From: Armillaria gallica
Taxonomy: Eukaryota; Basidiomycota; Agaricomycetes; Agaricales; Physalacriaceae
NCBI GenBank assembly: GCA_037576215.1
Contig: JBANDB010000001.1
Location: forward strand, 558,001-622,000
DNA: 64,000 nucleotides
Direction: 5' to 3'
Position numbers and translations under genes: made by a program. This document shows positions 11,806-22,666 of the stretch, piece after piece; the first letter of the stretch is position 1; every line of letters starts with the position of its first letter. Under the pieces are notes generated by a model. It was given only the letters and a program-made list of their open reading frames with translations. It made no database searches and was not told the DNA's origin.

Positions 11806-12863
11806 ACTAGTAAGCTATACAAGTGTACTACTCACACTAGTGGGATTGGTAAGACACAATTGGGTGAATAGTGACTTAGTTTGAGCTACTGCACTTGCTC
11901 TGACTGGGACTGTTTCAAACTAGTAGCACTCTTGGCCCTATACTGCTTCCTATCAGTGATAAAGACTTGACTAGTCACACTCTGGGCTGACTAGTGGCAC
12001 TCTTGGCCCAAGAATAATACTTTAAACTTCAAGAACTTGCTTGAAATAACTCTGAAAACACTCTTGGCCTTTGCAGGATATAAAATATTGCTCTAAGATA
12101 CTTCAATTCACTCAATATTATTGGTAACTTAGTGACTAGTAGCTACTTCATTGAGGTTAAGCATAAAAGCCTTTAATTGGGGCACTAGATACTAACTAGT
12201 ATGTCACAATTGTGAGAATGGCTTGTCTAAGCCATGTGTGTGCCTAATCTACTACTTATATACTGATAATTAAAATACAATCAAGATATAAATAACTGAC
12301 TAGAGTGATATTATTGATAAAGATTTCTTAGCTAATCATGAATAATAGTGAATAATCATGCAATAGTTGGTTTAGAAATGGTCATATGCAGACTAGTGAG
12401 CCTAGGAGTTCTGCTAGTGGTTGTATTTCATGGCCCAGCAACACTCCACTAATGTCAAGACTAAATAACTAGCCAGGTGAGCATGCCTATAGCAGCTGTC
12501 AATCATGATCAAAGATGCAGCCCAGCTATACTAGTGCCAATCACAATAGATTTGTACTGCACTAGTCAGGTCTGCTGCAAGATTAATCTGTTGCTAATTT
12601 ATTTCTAAGTCCTGTTTTGAGATTTCCATGTGACTAGTTAACCTGACTTAGAAGTTTATGCCCAGATTGGTCTGCTAGTGACTGCACTTTATGAGATTTG
12701 TACTCTCTGCTTCTTGTTTGATGCACTAGTTGTATTACTTGTTTACTAGTGGCTATATTTACTTAGTACTGTTAGCATTTAAGTCATTAATATAGCTGGC
12801 TAATAGATTTAACCCACTAGTGGTATTGTATCTAAGTCCTGGCACTACTAGTCACATACTAGT
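11806..12863. repeat. ACTAGT palindrome cluster (16 copies in 1058 bases)
   Basis: ACTAGT begins at 11806, 11836, 11919, 11970, 11990, 12135, 12195, 12392, 12530, 12561, 12633, 12725, 12745, 12816, 12847 and 12858. About 0.3 would be expected by chance in this length. The flanks often extend the palindrome (CACTAGTGG, GACTAGTC). The phrase CACTCTTGGCC recurs nearby near 11928, 11999 and 12061. Confidence 0.7.
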
Positions 12864-14445
12864 CTAACTATCAGCCTGAAGCCTCAGCTATAATCCTCTA
12901 CATATCACTAATGTAAGCTAGATGTGCAATAGTACTGTTACAAATCACAAAATCTAAATATGAACATGTAGATAGTGTATCACTGGACAAAGAGAGATGA
13001 CAAAGTATACAATTGTCCTGTTCTCTCAGCTATAGCAGAGAGAGACAGTTGCTATAAGCAAGCCATGTATATTAACAATAATAAATAGCTCTTACAGTTA
13101 TTACAGTTCTATAAAACACTATTTATTATAAAAAGATGGAACATGCACTTTCCAGGTCCTTCAAAGGTTTTTTAGAGAGTCATAGACAAATACAGAAGTG
13201 ATTTGCCACCAGAAAGCTCAAAAAGGCACTTACTCAGCTCACAGTCTAGAACTAGGAGTTACCAGTGCCTACTGTTCATTAGAGAAATAACATTTAGCAA
13301 ACTTTCTCTTCACTAATAAAAGTTAGCTATAGCTTTGTATGCCTACCTCTACTTTAAAAACTTTATTAAACAACTTTTACTGGTTACTCTTGTGTAGCAT
13401 TCTCAATGTTTTAGGTTCACTTACATACCTGTATGCTTTAAAGAGAAATCCACAGCTAGAATTGAAGCTTTTAGCCACTAACAACCTGGTTCTACTATTT
13501 CCAAACTTAGGAAACAACACCACTTAACTCTTATAAAGTTAGACATCTGGAGCCCTAGTTATCTTTTTCATAGAGGGAAAGTTCACTACAGTTGCCCTTT
13601 TATTTTAACTCAAGATTGGTACTGATTTCCTTGATATTAGAATCATTTAGAGCTATATCTTGCTTGCATCTACTTTACCTTAGACAAAACCTTGCTTACA
13701 CCTAGAGCAATAGCTTCATCAATTCACATAGCATTCTCCAACCAAATCTGCAGCCAGAATTCCAACACCACATAGTTCATACTGCATCTAGGTCACCCCC
13801 ACTCAACATACATCCATGTTTATATATCTCTCCCTTCCTGTCCACAAAAGTTTGTGTACATACTTTGGTTTTCTGTACATTCTTCAGAGAGTCATAACAA
13901 GTATAGCAATACTTTGCTACACACCCAGGAAGCCATGGTCACCACATGGAGGTGCAAGACTAGACTTGCTAGAACCTGCCTTTAGATTGTGCATTTAACT
14001 ACACTTGTTATGACAGGTCTTGTGTTTTTTGCCCACAGAAGTCCTTAGGTTCATCAGTGACATAGCATATCTTTCTTGAATAAGATTGAATAGTGCCTGC
14101 ACTAGAGATGTTGCTGCTCTTCCTCATTAATCTGTTAGCCCTTCTTGTAAGCTTTAGCACTTGCAAAGCAATAGTGGATAAAGCTGCAAGTATGAGTCTA
14201 AGCTATTTTCAGCCTAAATTTCTATCCTTGGTATTTAATATCTTCATAAATCTGTCTTAAAAAGTGTTTTGAATAATATTTATTGTGCTTGTCAGTGCTA
14301 TTATGTGATTTCTATACAATTAAGAAAATTGAAGGCTCTACAGCAATGAGAACAGTTCTTCCAATAGACTGATATCCAGACCTGGTTCTCAACATCGGGA
14401 AATTCAAATCATGATTGCTATCTCTAGACCCTATGAGGAGTCAAA

Positions 14446-16128
14446 TCAAACAAGAATATTGCAAGACACTGGAGTGATACCCAGACCTGACAGTCTGTCT
14501 GTATCTTTCTCACCATACATCATAATCACAGAAACTTTTTTAAATTTCTGTCCTGGCAAGCGTTGTCCAACAGCCCAATGTTGTTTCCATATTCCATCCT
14601 GGTTTTTGCCTGCAGTACTCCCAAGTAACATGTACACATCATTGGATATAGGAAATTGATGGGTGGCATAGATTGAGAATATGTGCTGCATCCTATCTGC
14701 ACTTTCAACAACCAACTCTCCACATCGATTCCCCCCTTCTGCCAATTCCACACTTAATCCATGTATATGCCCCTTTTCAATACAAGGCCCTTTAAACCAG
14801 TCCTCATCCACCTCATCATCATGGTGAACATCATCTATACAGAAGTAGTAAACTGGCAGAGGCTCCATCATAACCTGCTCCCATGTTGGCCTCCATTTCT
14901 TATAACCAAGTCCTACTCCAGGATATAACAAGAGAAAGTACACTCGCATCCCAGGGTCCATTGAATTTACTAGTGCTGTCCATGCATCCTCAGAGGACTC
15001 AGTCTCATAGTATATTGGCCTCCTGTTAGCCAACAGAAGATATACAAGTCCTGCAACTTTGTCTACAGGATTGGTTGAAACTCGCTTCTGCATCTCTGCC
15101 AGTTGACCAAATAAATTGAATGGAGCCAAGTCTGACCTTAGCTGCTTGTGAAACCTTGTCAGCAGCCTAGTCTCATAGTGTCCATTCTTGTCTATTGGTT
15201 TTGCATGCAATGGTCCATCAGGCATATCTCCAGCAATGGCCATTCCTATGCCGACCTCCTGGAGTGTCCATGCACGTCTAAACCAGCACCGATCACTGTC
15301 CAAGTCACCCTCCTTCACAGTCAAAGGCAGCCCCAGCCCACTCATGTAGGTCACCACCTCTGCACAGTCATACACCAGTCCAATTGTAGGTATATCCAGC
15401 TTCCACTCCTCCACCCACAGATTCTCCATTGGCCCCTCTTTCTGTCTCAAACAGAGGACATCCAGCCATGTGTATTCCACTCCCAGATTCAGCATCTCAA
15501 TCCGGACAAGATCAAGACTGGCTTCCTTTGGGATGGGCACAGGCCACTCCTTCCTGTTGATAGGTGTCCACATGTCTGTGCGATCTTCCTCATCCACCCA
15601 TGCATGTGAGATTGGATTCAGCAATTTCTGTAAATCATCTGTATTGCTGACAGTCCACAACGGCACTACCCGATTGCTGTACAGGTCCCAGACCCTTCGA
15701 GGTCACAGGGAGAGCTCGACAATCAGGTTACCTACCAGTGCTTCCCGTCGCATCTCCCTCTCCTCCTCTTCACATCTGCGGAGTTCATCTCTGATGCTGC
15801 TCCAGTTGTCGGTGTACCATATCCGGCGAAGACGGCCATATGCAGTCCCAAAGTCATAGTGCTTCTCAATGCAGTCTTCGAGAATAGAGGGGAGAGATGG
15901 GGTGTCAAGGGTGTATAACGTTCTAAGTGTTGCATTCAGTGCATCTAAGACCCCCTGAACACCGAGGGTAGCACAGGGAGTGTCGGCAAGGGAGGATGGT
16001 ATAATGGGATATCGACCGGTGTAGGACCGTTGCAAAGGAACCTCTATGGACAATTCCGCTTGGCCGGTCTCAGTCAAGGCAGAAATTGTGATCTTAGGAA
16101 ATTTGATGCGCTGGTAATGTGTCATCAA
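14446..16128 (-). pseudogene. HET-domain (heterokaryon incompatibility) protein, one in-frame TGA
   Basis: A single minus-strand frame runs from ATG 16126-16128 to the stop at 14446-14448 (about 560 codons), broken only by TGA at 15703-15705. The first 141 residues carry an N-terminal region seen in mushroom HET proteins (YTGRYPIIPSSLADTPCATL, LEDCIEKHYDFGTAYGRLR). After the TGA come PRRVWDLYSNRVVP and the HET core: PISHAWVDEED, EYTWLDVLCLRQ, and CWFRRAWTLQEVG about 55 residues later. Length and order fit the family. The TGA sits where sibling proteins have ordinary residues in the P-RRVWDLYS linker, so it is most simply a CGA-to-TGA nonsense change in an otherwise fresh gene. HET proteins act in nonself recognition and cell death in fungi. 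A short missed intron is possible but I see no good splice sites there. Confidence 0.8.
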
Positions 16129-17161
16129 GTTGCCATTGCATACTTGCGGACTGACATACCTTTGGTGGCCAAGGAGTAGACTTATAAAATATAGATGAAT
16201 CCTTCATCGACCGTGAGGTCGAAAAGATGGAACGTAGACGTTTCCATATCAGCTTGATGTAGCGCAAAGGACGTCGGCCTACGGCTTCCAACGGTTCTAA
16301 CATCGCTTTCGTGAGTCCTCGAAGAGAAAGTGAATAACTCTACGCACTATGTGGCATTTCCAAGTCTACACAGACACACGTTCAAAGGAGTGCGGAAGGA
16401 AGAGGTGCTTGCCTCGAGGAAGGAAGGTGGAAAGTACGAATCCCGAAGGCCAAGGCGAGACATGTAAACAACGCGGTGGAAGCACGGACTGCCGCATGCT
16501 AGAGACACGTGGTATACACGCGGAGATCGTATTGATTTCATCAATCGCGACGACGTTCGCATACCCTTCACCGAATTGAATACGGGCCTCTATGCTTAGA
16601 TCGTACATAGCACCGGTCACGTCCAGGACATCGTTGCCTTGTTGGCGTTGTCCACAAAGAGCTCAAGGTGCCGAGTCTTGTGGAGTGCTTGAAGAAGGCC
16701 GATACGTGGGTGGAGATAGAAGAATGGTGGAACGTATGCCGAATGTATTAGCACCTCGGCATTCCTTGGTTCTACTACACGTTTCGCAAATTATGCCCGG
16801 TATCGAGTGTATCAGGATTCGAACGACGTCTATTCCACGCAAATTTACAGCACTTATACCTCAGTCTAGGTGCGTATGTGCCTACTGACAACGGTACAGC
16901 GATCAAAAGGAGCTGCAATGACACACCCTGCAGACTGAAATCAGTACAACAAAGCCGAGGGAAGTCATTCTTCGCCTGTACCAACTGATTAATGAACTGG
17001 ATATTTATCTGGAAAACAGGCCAATCGTGCAGTAAGATTATGGTATATACGAGGTCCGTAAGGTACGTCGATTGTTCCCTGTACTACACATGTATAGCCG
17101 TCCGGATGCATAAATAATTGTCCATGAATCATCCATAGCTAGCGTATAGAATACGTATCCC
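16129..17161. other. Intergenic region between the HET and protease-like genes
   Basis: CpG-rich again. A minus-strand frame at 16366-16620 starts plausibly (MTGAMYDLSIEARIQFGEGY) and could be an exon of an unrecognised gene, but I cannot link it to a family or to neighbours. No tRNA or repeat seen. Confidence 0.3.
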
Positions 17162-18185
17162 TTACACAAGGCCGCTCAAGCGAACAGCCACGAAATCAGA
17201 ATGCGCTGCAATCCATTAGGATATAGTATCGGTAAAGAGAAGACTGAAGCATACCTTCAGCTGGGTCGGTCGTGGATAGGAGTTGAATGTAAGGATCTCC
17301 GCGAACGGTGGTATCATTTCCACCAGCTACGAAGTCTCCATAATTGAAGACGGCGTAAACATTGCGAACTGAGAAGCTGACTGTCAATGTAATGTATGCT
17401 GGTAACTAGCATACTACTCACGGAACGGCATTCCGAGGCTCATATCGTACGTTTGACCGGGAGGTGCGTAACTGATAGGTTGAAACTTGGATAGGTAACG
17501 TCAAGGATGATAAAGTACATGAGAGACGCATGTACGCACCGAGCCTATGCATGATGACTGACCTTCTGAATTTACAAGGTTATGCAAATCCGGCGAATCA
17601 ATTTGAGATGGATCCCTAGTTAAAAGTCATTAGCAATGTACTGGTGGAGAGAAGTCCAAAAAGCTATACAAAGTAGCATCCAAAGGATGTATAGGGTAGC
17701 TATTACCGCTGAACTTGAATGTAACGTTGACTTCTTCGTCGCAAGGTACAATCCATACTTCGCCCACGCCTGTTATATTGCGGTACTCTGCACCAGAGAC
17801 ACGACTGTATATTGCATCCGGAACGGACCTGATTGAAGCAGTGTTTTCATCAGAAGTTTCCCTGAAGCTAGGGAACATATTCACGTACTTGGGTACATGT
17901 AGCTCCACGCACCTCTCATCCAGGAGACCTCGTTGGGTCATCCACCCATCTCTCCGAATCGTCCTCCCTCAAATCCACTCCACAATCCGAAACGAGATCA
18001 TGCCACAATTCTAGCACGTTTATTTGAGAGGAGAGATTAGTCCTCAGAGTACGATAACGAGCCATCTTGAGGCAGAAGATTGAAGTACAGCGAAGAAACG
18101 AGTAGACATTATCATGAGCAAGCCGTGGAATCACAATGGTGGGAGGAATTTGGGAAGATGGCGCCTTGCGTAAAGGCCACGTCAA
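17162..18185 (-). CDS. Aspartic-protease-like (peptidase A1 type) protein, C-terminal half, spliced
   Basis: Five minus-strand exons join in frame: 17670-17861, 17540-17615, 17422-17485, 17255-17368 and 17162-17205 (stop 17162-17164). Their introns are 54, 54, 53 and 49 nt, all GT-AG. The product reads DAIYSRVSGAEYRNITGVG, VPCDEEVNVTFKFSG, YPIHPLDATLDPSQ, FQPISYAPPGQTYDM, GMPFLRNVYAVFNYGDF, DPYIQLLSTTDPAEAHSDF. This is the order found at the end of basidiomycete A1 peptidases. Where a second catalytic D-T/S-G is expected, the sequence reads D-E-N-T-A-S-I-R, so the copy may lack protease activity. The upstream exon is uncertain: a frame is open at 17916-18185 (ERWVDDPTRSPG), and a 51-nt or 67-nt intron could join it. 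The first active site and signal peptide were not found. Confidence 0.6.
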
Positions 18186-20130
18186 TATCGGTCCGCGGTC
18201 AGCTGCTTACCGGTTCGATGAATAACCGGCCGGTAACTAAACAGATGTTGCTGCCAATGTCATCGAAGCCTTTTTCTTCCCCTGCTAGTGATCCCCTACC
18301 GTGCTCCTTTCGCTTCCAGCTCTCCTCTCGTGACATCGGGGGCCATTATCGACATCTATCCAGCACCACGACCATCCCAACGGCTCCCGCGTCCCTAGCC
18401 GAACATTCATCAACCATCCCAAATCCAGGGACTGCGGAAGACGACATTTTCGACGCCTGTGGAGGCTGGATGCATGTCGGATGACGCGTCAATGTTGCTG
18501 ATGGAGGTGAGAGGGCGTCGAAAGCTACTCATCTCGACTCGGGGAGCACAGACCGGGCTCCACGACATACGTTCCCTTCATCTAGTGTCCTAACGACCTC
18601 GGTGACAGATAATCACATATCCAAGGCTGCTGGTGTTCAGAGTGTGGATGCCCCTTGGCGAATATGCAACCAAATCCGCCACTGGATTAACTTCACAGTG
18701 TTGAACTTGCTGCAAATCCGACTACGAACACGCACCCCGGAGATGCATCCAAAGGACGACAACGGTGATCTCGGAATCCAAGGAGGCAGCACGGATGGCC
18801 AAGGAAGCCTTGAAAACCCGGATGGTGAATATGGAAATGAGGAGCACCGTTGTGACTCACCATCGATTGCACTCGCCATGTAACGGCGTAATTCACATAC
18901 TGTCTGCTCTTTTGGCGACTCTTGCCGTGCCGTACGTGTCTGCGTTGAGACCCCCAGGACATTTCTCTATCACGCCTCCTCACCGATGATTGCGTCGCCA
19001 CCATATCTTCTCATCACTATTCTCCAGTACATGCGCGAGATTCGACTTCATGCTGCCCCCGCTTTACCGTGTAATCTGCCTCCTCGATGCAGCCCAATTA
19101 TATGTTCCGGCCTCCAGGCCTTTTCCCTCACACGCAGCATCCCGAGACTCGGATCTGAGGGCCAAAACGTCGCAAGGTCCTTCTCAGCGAGAGATCGCAT
19201 TGCTACAAAGATGAGTATCGTCGCGGCCGTCTGGAACTGACAGATTACCTCCCAGCTCTGAACCATTATCACAGTTATGCGCCCAAAAGTTATCGTAAAA
19301 TACCACGGGAAAATCCCCGTGGTCTTTGAATTGTCGTAAAGCTAGACATGTCTGTTGATCTTGTTGTGAATACATTGCTTTTCTTCGTTAAACGCGAATG
19401 GTGCGAACGAACCATAAATAACCGCAGAGAACAGCTCCATTGCACCTGTCAAACCCGAATCCGAACGCCTTCCATCTCACAAAAGGCGTTCGAGCATGAT
19501 CGAAGGCAATGGAATACGACCACGACTGAGGTATCAGCCGATCACCAAGACTTCCCACAGTGTGCTTCGAGTATGCACAAGGCGTGTATATTGGCGGAGA
19601 TCAGGACGAAGAGGGTCTATTGAAGAGCAGTTAGTCGAGGACCGAGACTTATCGAAAGCGAGGTGCACGACCTACCCGAGGTTAGTGGTATCGGGAGAGT
19701 AGTAATACCTTGAACCTTCCAATGAGAAGCAATCAGCTGTTGAGAAAGAGAAAGAGGGAAAGAAGATAGCATACAGATAAACAGCTCCACAAGCGTCGAG
19801 GTCATTGCCAAATTGTTTTTTCACCTTTGTTCGCTTTACGGACTCGTGTCGGGAAGTGACTGATGAGTACTTTGGAGACAGACTTGTATTCATCATGCAA
19901 CCAAACGAGCGTGCTAGTAACCTCCAAGAGTGTTAGAAACAATCAGCAAGAAACAATGAATAGACGTACCTGTGCAGATTTCATTCTGGTACGTCACCCC
20001 TAGGTTCAATATTAAGCGCTGACTCCGTTCGTTTTCGACTGAATTAGATATGGCCGTCATTGTAGCTTGAGGGCCGTTGCTTCATCCTCGTTCTCGGTGA
20101 GAGATGCTTAATTCATCCCACGAGGTGAGA
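18186..20130. other. Region expected to hold the protease 5' exons; nothing certain
   Basis: A minus frame at 19617-19811 starts with a signal-peptide-like sequence (TLVELFICMLSSFPLSLS) and is followed by plausible GT-AG introns (for example GTAGGTCG to CAATAG, ~56 nt, near 19625-19680). Another minus frame at 19184-19375 contains QFKDHGDFPVVFYDNFW. These could be the first exons of the A1-like gene or of another gene. I could not thread one reading frame through them. Confidence 0.25.
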
Positions 20131-20291
20131 TTCAGCCTCTCGTAATGCTTCCTGTTAAAGGCATAATTACTCTGGCTTCGATTATCATTGACCGGACTCG
20201 GTTGCTCAGGGACCAAAGCGGTGGAAAGATAACCAGGAGATCACTATTATATAAATCCGATCACTGGCCCAATTAATCGACGTTACATGTA

Positions 20292-20848
20292 TGGAGCAAT
20301 CGGCTTAGTCACCGCTACTTTTAAATAGTGAAACCGAGTCCATCAATAATTTTCAGAATTTAATTTCCTCTTACAAAATGCATTGTATTCATTATATTAA
20401 CATTTCTGTAAGACAGATTTTTTATACGATAAAAATTGACGAAGTAGGTTTTTCCCAAATGGCCGCAGTTACCATAAAAGGCAATTTGGGGTTAGGGTTA
20501 TTGCGTCAGAGCACCATTTTCGTGCGAGTTACGCGTCAAATAGGGCAGCGTGTTCAGGTACTGTATTATTTCGATCAATTCGAATGCGATCCAGGAATTT
20601 TGGGCCGAAAAAAATTCCAAAAGAAATCGGACTAATCGAGAAATTTTCGCTTCCGTTGTCAGATTTTTTCCCTCTCGCGCACATGTAGCCTGGTTGTGCT
20701 GGTGGTGCACTTCCTCCTTCTTTCAAGGTATCACAAAAGTAGTTTACAATGATGTATACTAGATTTATGAGAAGATCAAATATTTTTAATTTTACCAACC
20801 CCAATTGGCCGCTATTCAAAAGTAGCGGTGACTAAGCCGAATGCTCCA
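20292..20848. mobile_element. MITE, 557 bp, 37-bp TIRs, TA target duplication
   Basis: Terminal inverted repeats at 20292-20328 and 20812-20848 differ at two positions and begin TGGAGCA(A/T)TCGGCTTAG. TA flanks both sides (20290-20291, 20849-20850). The empty site is visible in the sister units: ACATGTAGATCATTAAG at 32302-32318 and ACATGTCGATCATTAAG at 54400-54416. No transposase. TA duplication points to the Tc1/mariner/pogo group. Confidence 0.9.
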
Positions 20849-21036
20849 TAGATCATTGAGATCAGGCACGGAGGCACTGCTACCAATATTATGAGTCGGT
20901 AAATAGTAAGTAAGCGCATATAATGCTAGCGGTAGCATGCACAAACACATCCGGATGAACCAAGGTTTAATCTTATGCCATCCCTCCACTGTGCATGCAT
21001 GCTTGGTACGCAGTCAAGCTATTACTTCATGAGTCA

Positions 21037-21554
21037 TCAGCCGTCTTGATTTGGCTGGTAGAAGCTGCAGGTGGGACAATACGAATCGATATGGGGGGCT
21101 GTCAAGAAGGTTAGCAAGAAATAATAGAAATACCGAAGTGATTTAAATTGTACAATACTGCTCAGGAAAGCGACGACTGTAATAGATCAGTTACTATAAA
21201 GTCATAGTGCCGGATGTTCCAGGACTTACTATTGCCAACAGATCCGCAGACAAGCTGGCAGTTTGCATTTTGCAGGATGGAAAAGGCTAAACTTGCAGTT
21301 GGACTGCTCACATCGAATCTAGAAAGAGGACAAAAAATGAGAGAAATGCAGCGCGCTTAGAAATACATTGCCATACATATTCTTCAGGCTAAGTTGGTGG
21401 CTGTCAGCAGAGGTCCATATAATTGGATGTAAAGGACTCACAAGATTGACAGCATGGCCACATCAGATGTAGACATTCCTGACTCTGAAACCGAGTAAGT
21501 ATTGGGAGAGTGGGTGTAGTGGTAAGATGTAGCTCACTGGCAACGGTGGCACAT
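21037..21554 (-). pseudogene. Small cysteine-rich protein gene, U1 copy, nonsense-mutated
   Basis: Same six-exon structure as the U2 copy: 21538-21554, 21442-21484, 21377-21388 (microexon), 21230-21318, 21154-21176 and 21037-21098. In exon 2 the arginine of the Y-x-R-CGH motif is TGA (ATC TGA TGT GGC CAT), where U4 has CGA. In exon 1 the MCRRRQ start has become MCHRCQ through CG-to-CA and CG-to-TG changes. Downstream exons stay in frame, so inactivation looks recent. Confidence 0.75.
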
Positions 21555-22137
21555 CGTAATAGAACGGAGATGGTAAAATAAGAGTTTATTACAATGTTGA
21601 ATGGTAAGTGGTAGGATGGAGGAGACCATAGTCGATCTTCTTGTTTTTAAGTTATCAAGAGTCAAGACCACGATGACATATTGTACCTGATAATCCCTCA
21701 TGACGACAATATTGCCCATATGCTGTGTTTCCGACAGACAGGATCGTAGCAGAAAGTGTTTGACATATCAAGCATTACTGTTTGATTACTGTTTAAGGCG
21801 CTTGACCTATCGAGGACAACCGTGACTACCGGAAGCCAGGCTAGCTGGTTCACTGTTTTGTAAGTTGTCCATGAACGGCCTACATTCACCACCATTGTGC
21901 AGGCGGATCAACCTGAGATAGCGAAGGTTCGAATGTCGTGCATCCAGCAGAGACGATTTGTCACTGTAATCCTTGATACAAGTTTTATCCTCTTTGAGCG
22001 CATGTGTCATAGACGATGAGTTAAAAGTTTCATTACAAAAATGAGATCAAAGCGTACAATGGGTTGTTTAGGGATTATGAGAACAGAAGCATCAGGGTTT
22101 CAGTCTGATGTGCTAGGGACTTGCAAAGCTGCATGTA

Positions 22138-22664
22138 TAGTGTAGGACGTCACTTCATATGAAGCCGGAATTTTGATTTTTTGAGCCAGATTTCTACTTT
22201 TTTTGAAGGAAAGTACATATGTTTAATGCCAAATCCGCCATTTCTGACCGTGGGAATTTTGAGCGCCACAAACGGCCAAATTTCCACAAGATCAACGACT
22301 TTATGACTACCTATTTGACTCCCTGCAGAGTACTTGCTTCTCCTTCCACTCAAGCTTGTGTTCTTTCTAGGTCCCTTCAATTGAGGCATGACAGTGGATA
22401 GAATTCGACAGACTTGACAATAGAATTTTGCACCCGCTTGCCATATCAGGCTATTATGTAATACATGCACAGCCACCCAACGGCCAAATCTGTGGTCGTT
22501 TGACCCGATTTTTGACCAGACATAAAAAAGGCCCCGTAGGTACATGCATAAGGTCAAGATATGTTCAAATTTATAATATGAAGCCAAGGTGTACTGAGTT
22601 GCAGGAGCCTTAGGCAAAATACTAATTGTCATCAAAGCTTGTCACGAAGTGACGTCCTACACCA
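22138..22664. mobile_element. MITE, 527 bp, ~19-bp TIRs, TA target duplication
   Basis: Left tip TAGTGTAGGACGTCACTTC; right tip, reversed, TGGTGTAGGACGTCACTTC. TA flanks both ends (22136-22137, 22665-22666). The sister unit U4 lacks it and reads straight through (GCAAAGCTGCGTGAAAGGG near 55698-55716). Different family from the MITE at 20292. Confidence 0.9.
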
Positions 22665-22666
22665 TA

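Larger units (their letters stand above)
10571..14394. other. AT-rich geneless block almost free of CpG
   Basis: No frame longer than 77 codons and none protein-like. Reading line by line, the only CpG I found between about 9122 and 14394 is near 11736. The block holds a TGCACAG cluster, a 19-base perfect inverted repeat and an ACTAGT cluster, listed separately. It probably represents old transposable elements eroded by mutation at methylated cytosines. Confidence 0.5.

Noticed and set aside
11806..12863. CRISPR-like or satellite array
   Set aside because: The ACTAGT copies are six bases long, irregularly spaced and lack a repeated unit; CRISPR does not occur in fungi.
15703..15705. TGA in the HET gene as a selenocysteine codon
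   Set aside because: Fungi of this group are not known to use selenocysteine, no suitable hairpin was seen, and other TGA stops of the same CpG-decay type occur nearby.
18080..18484. 134-codon plus-strand ORF as a gene
   Set aside because: It overlaps the minus-strand protease-like exons, has no recognisable domain and its composition looks like a shadow frame.
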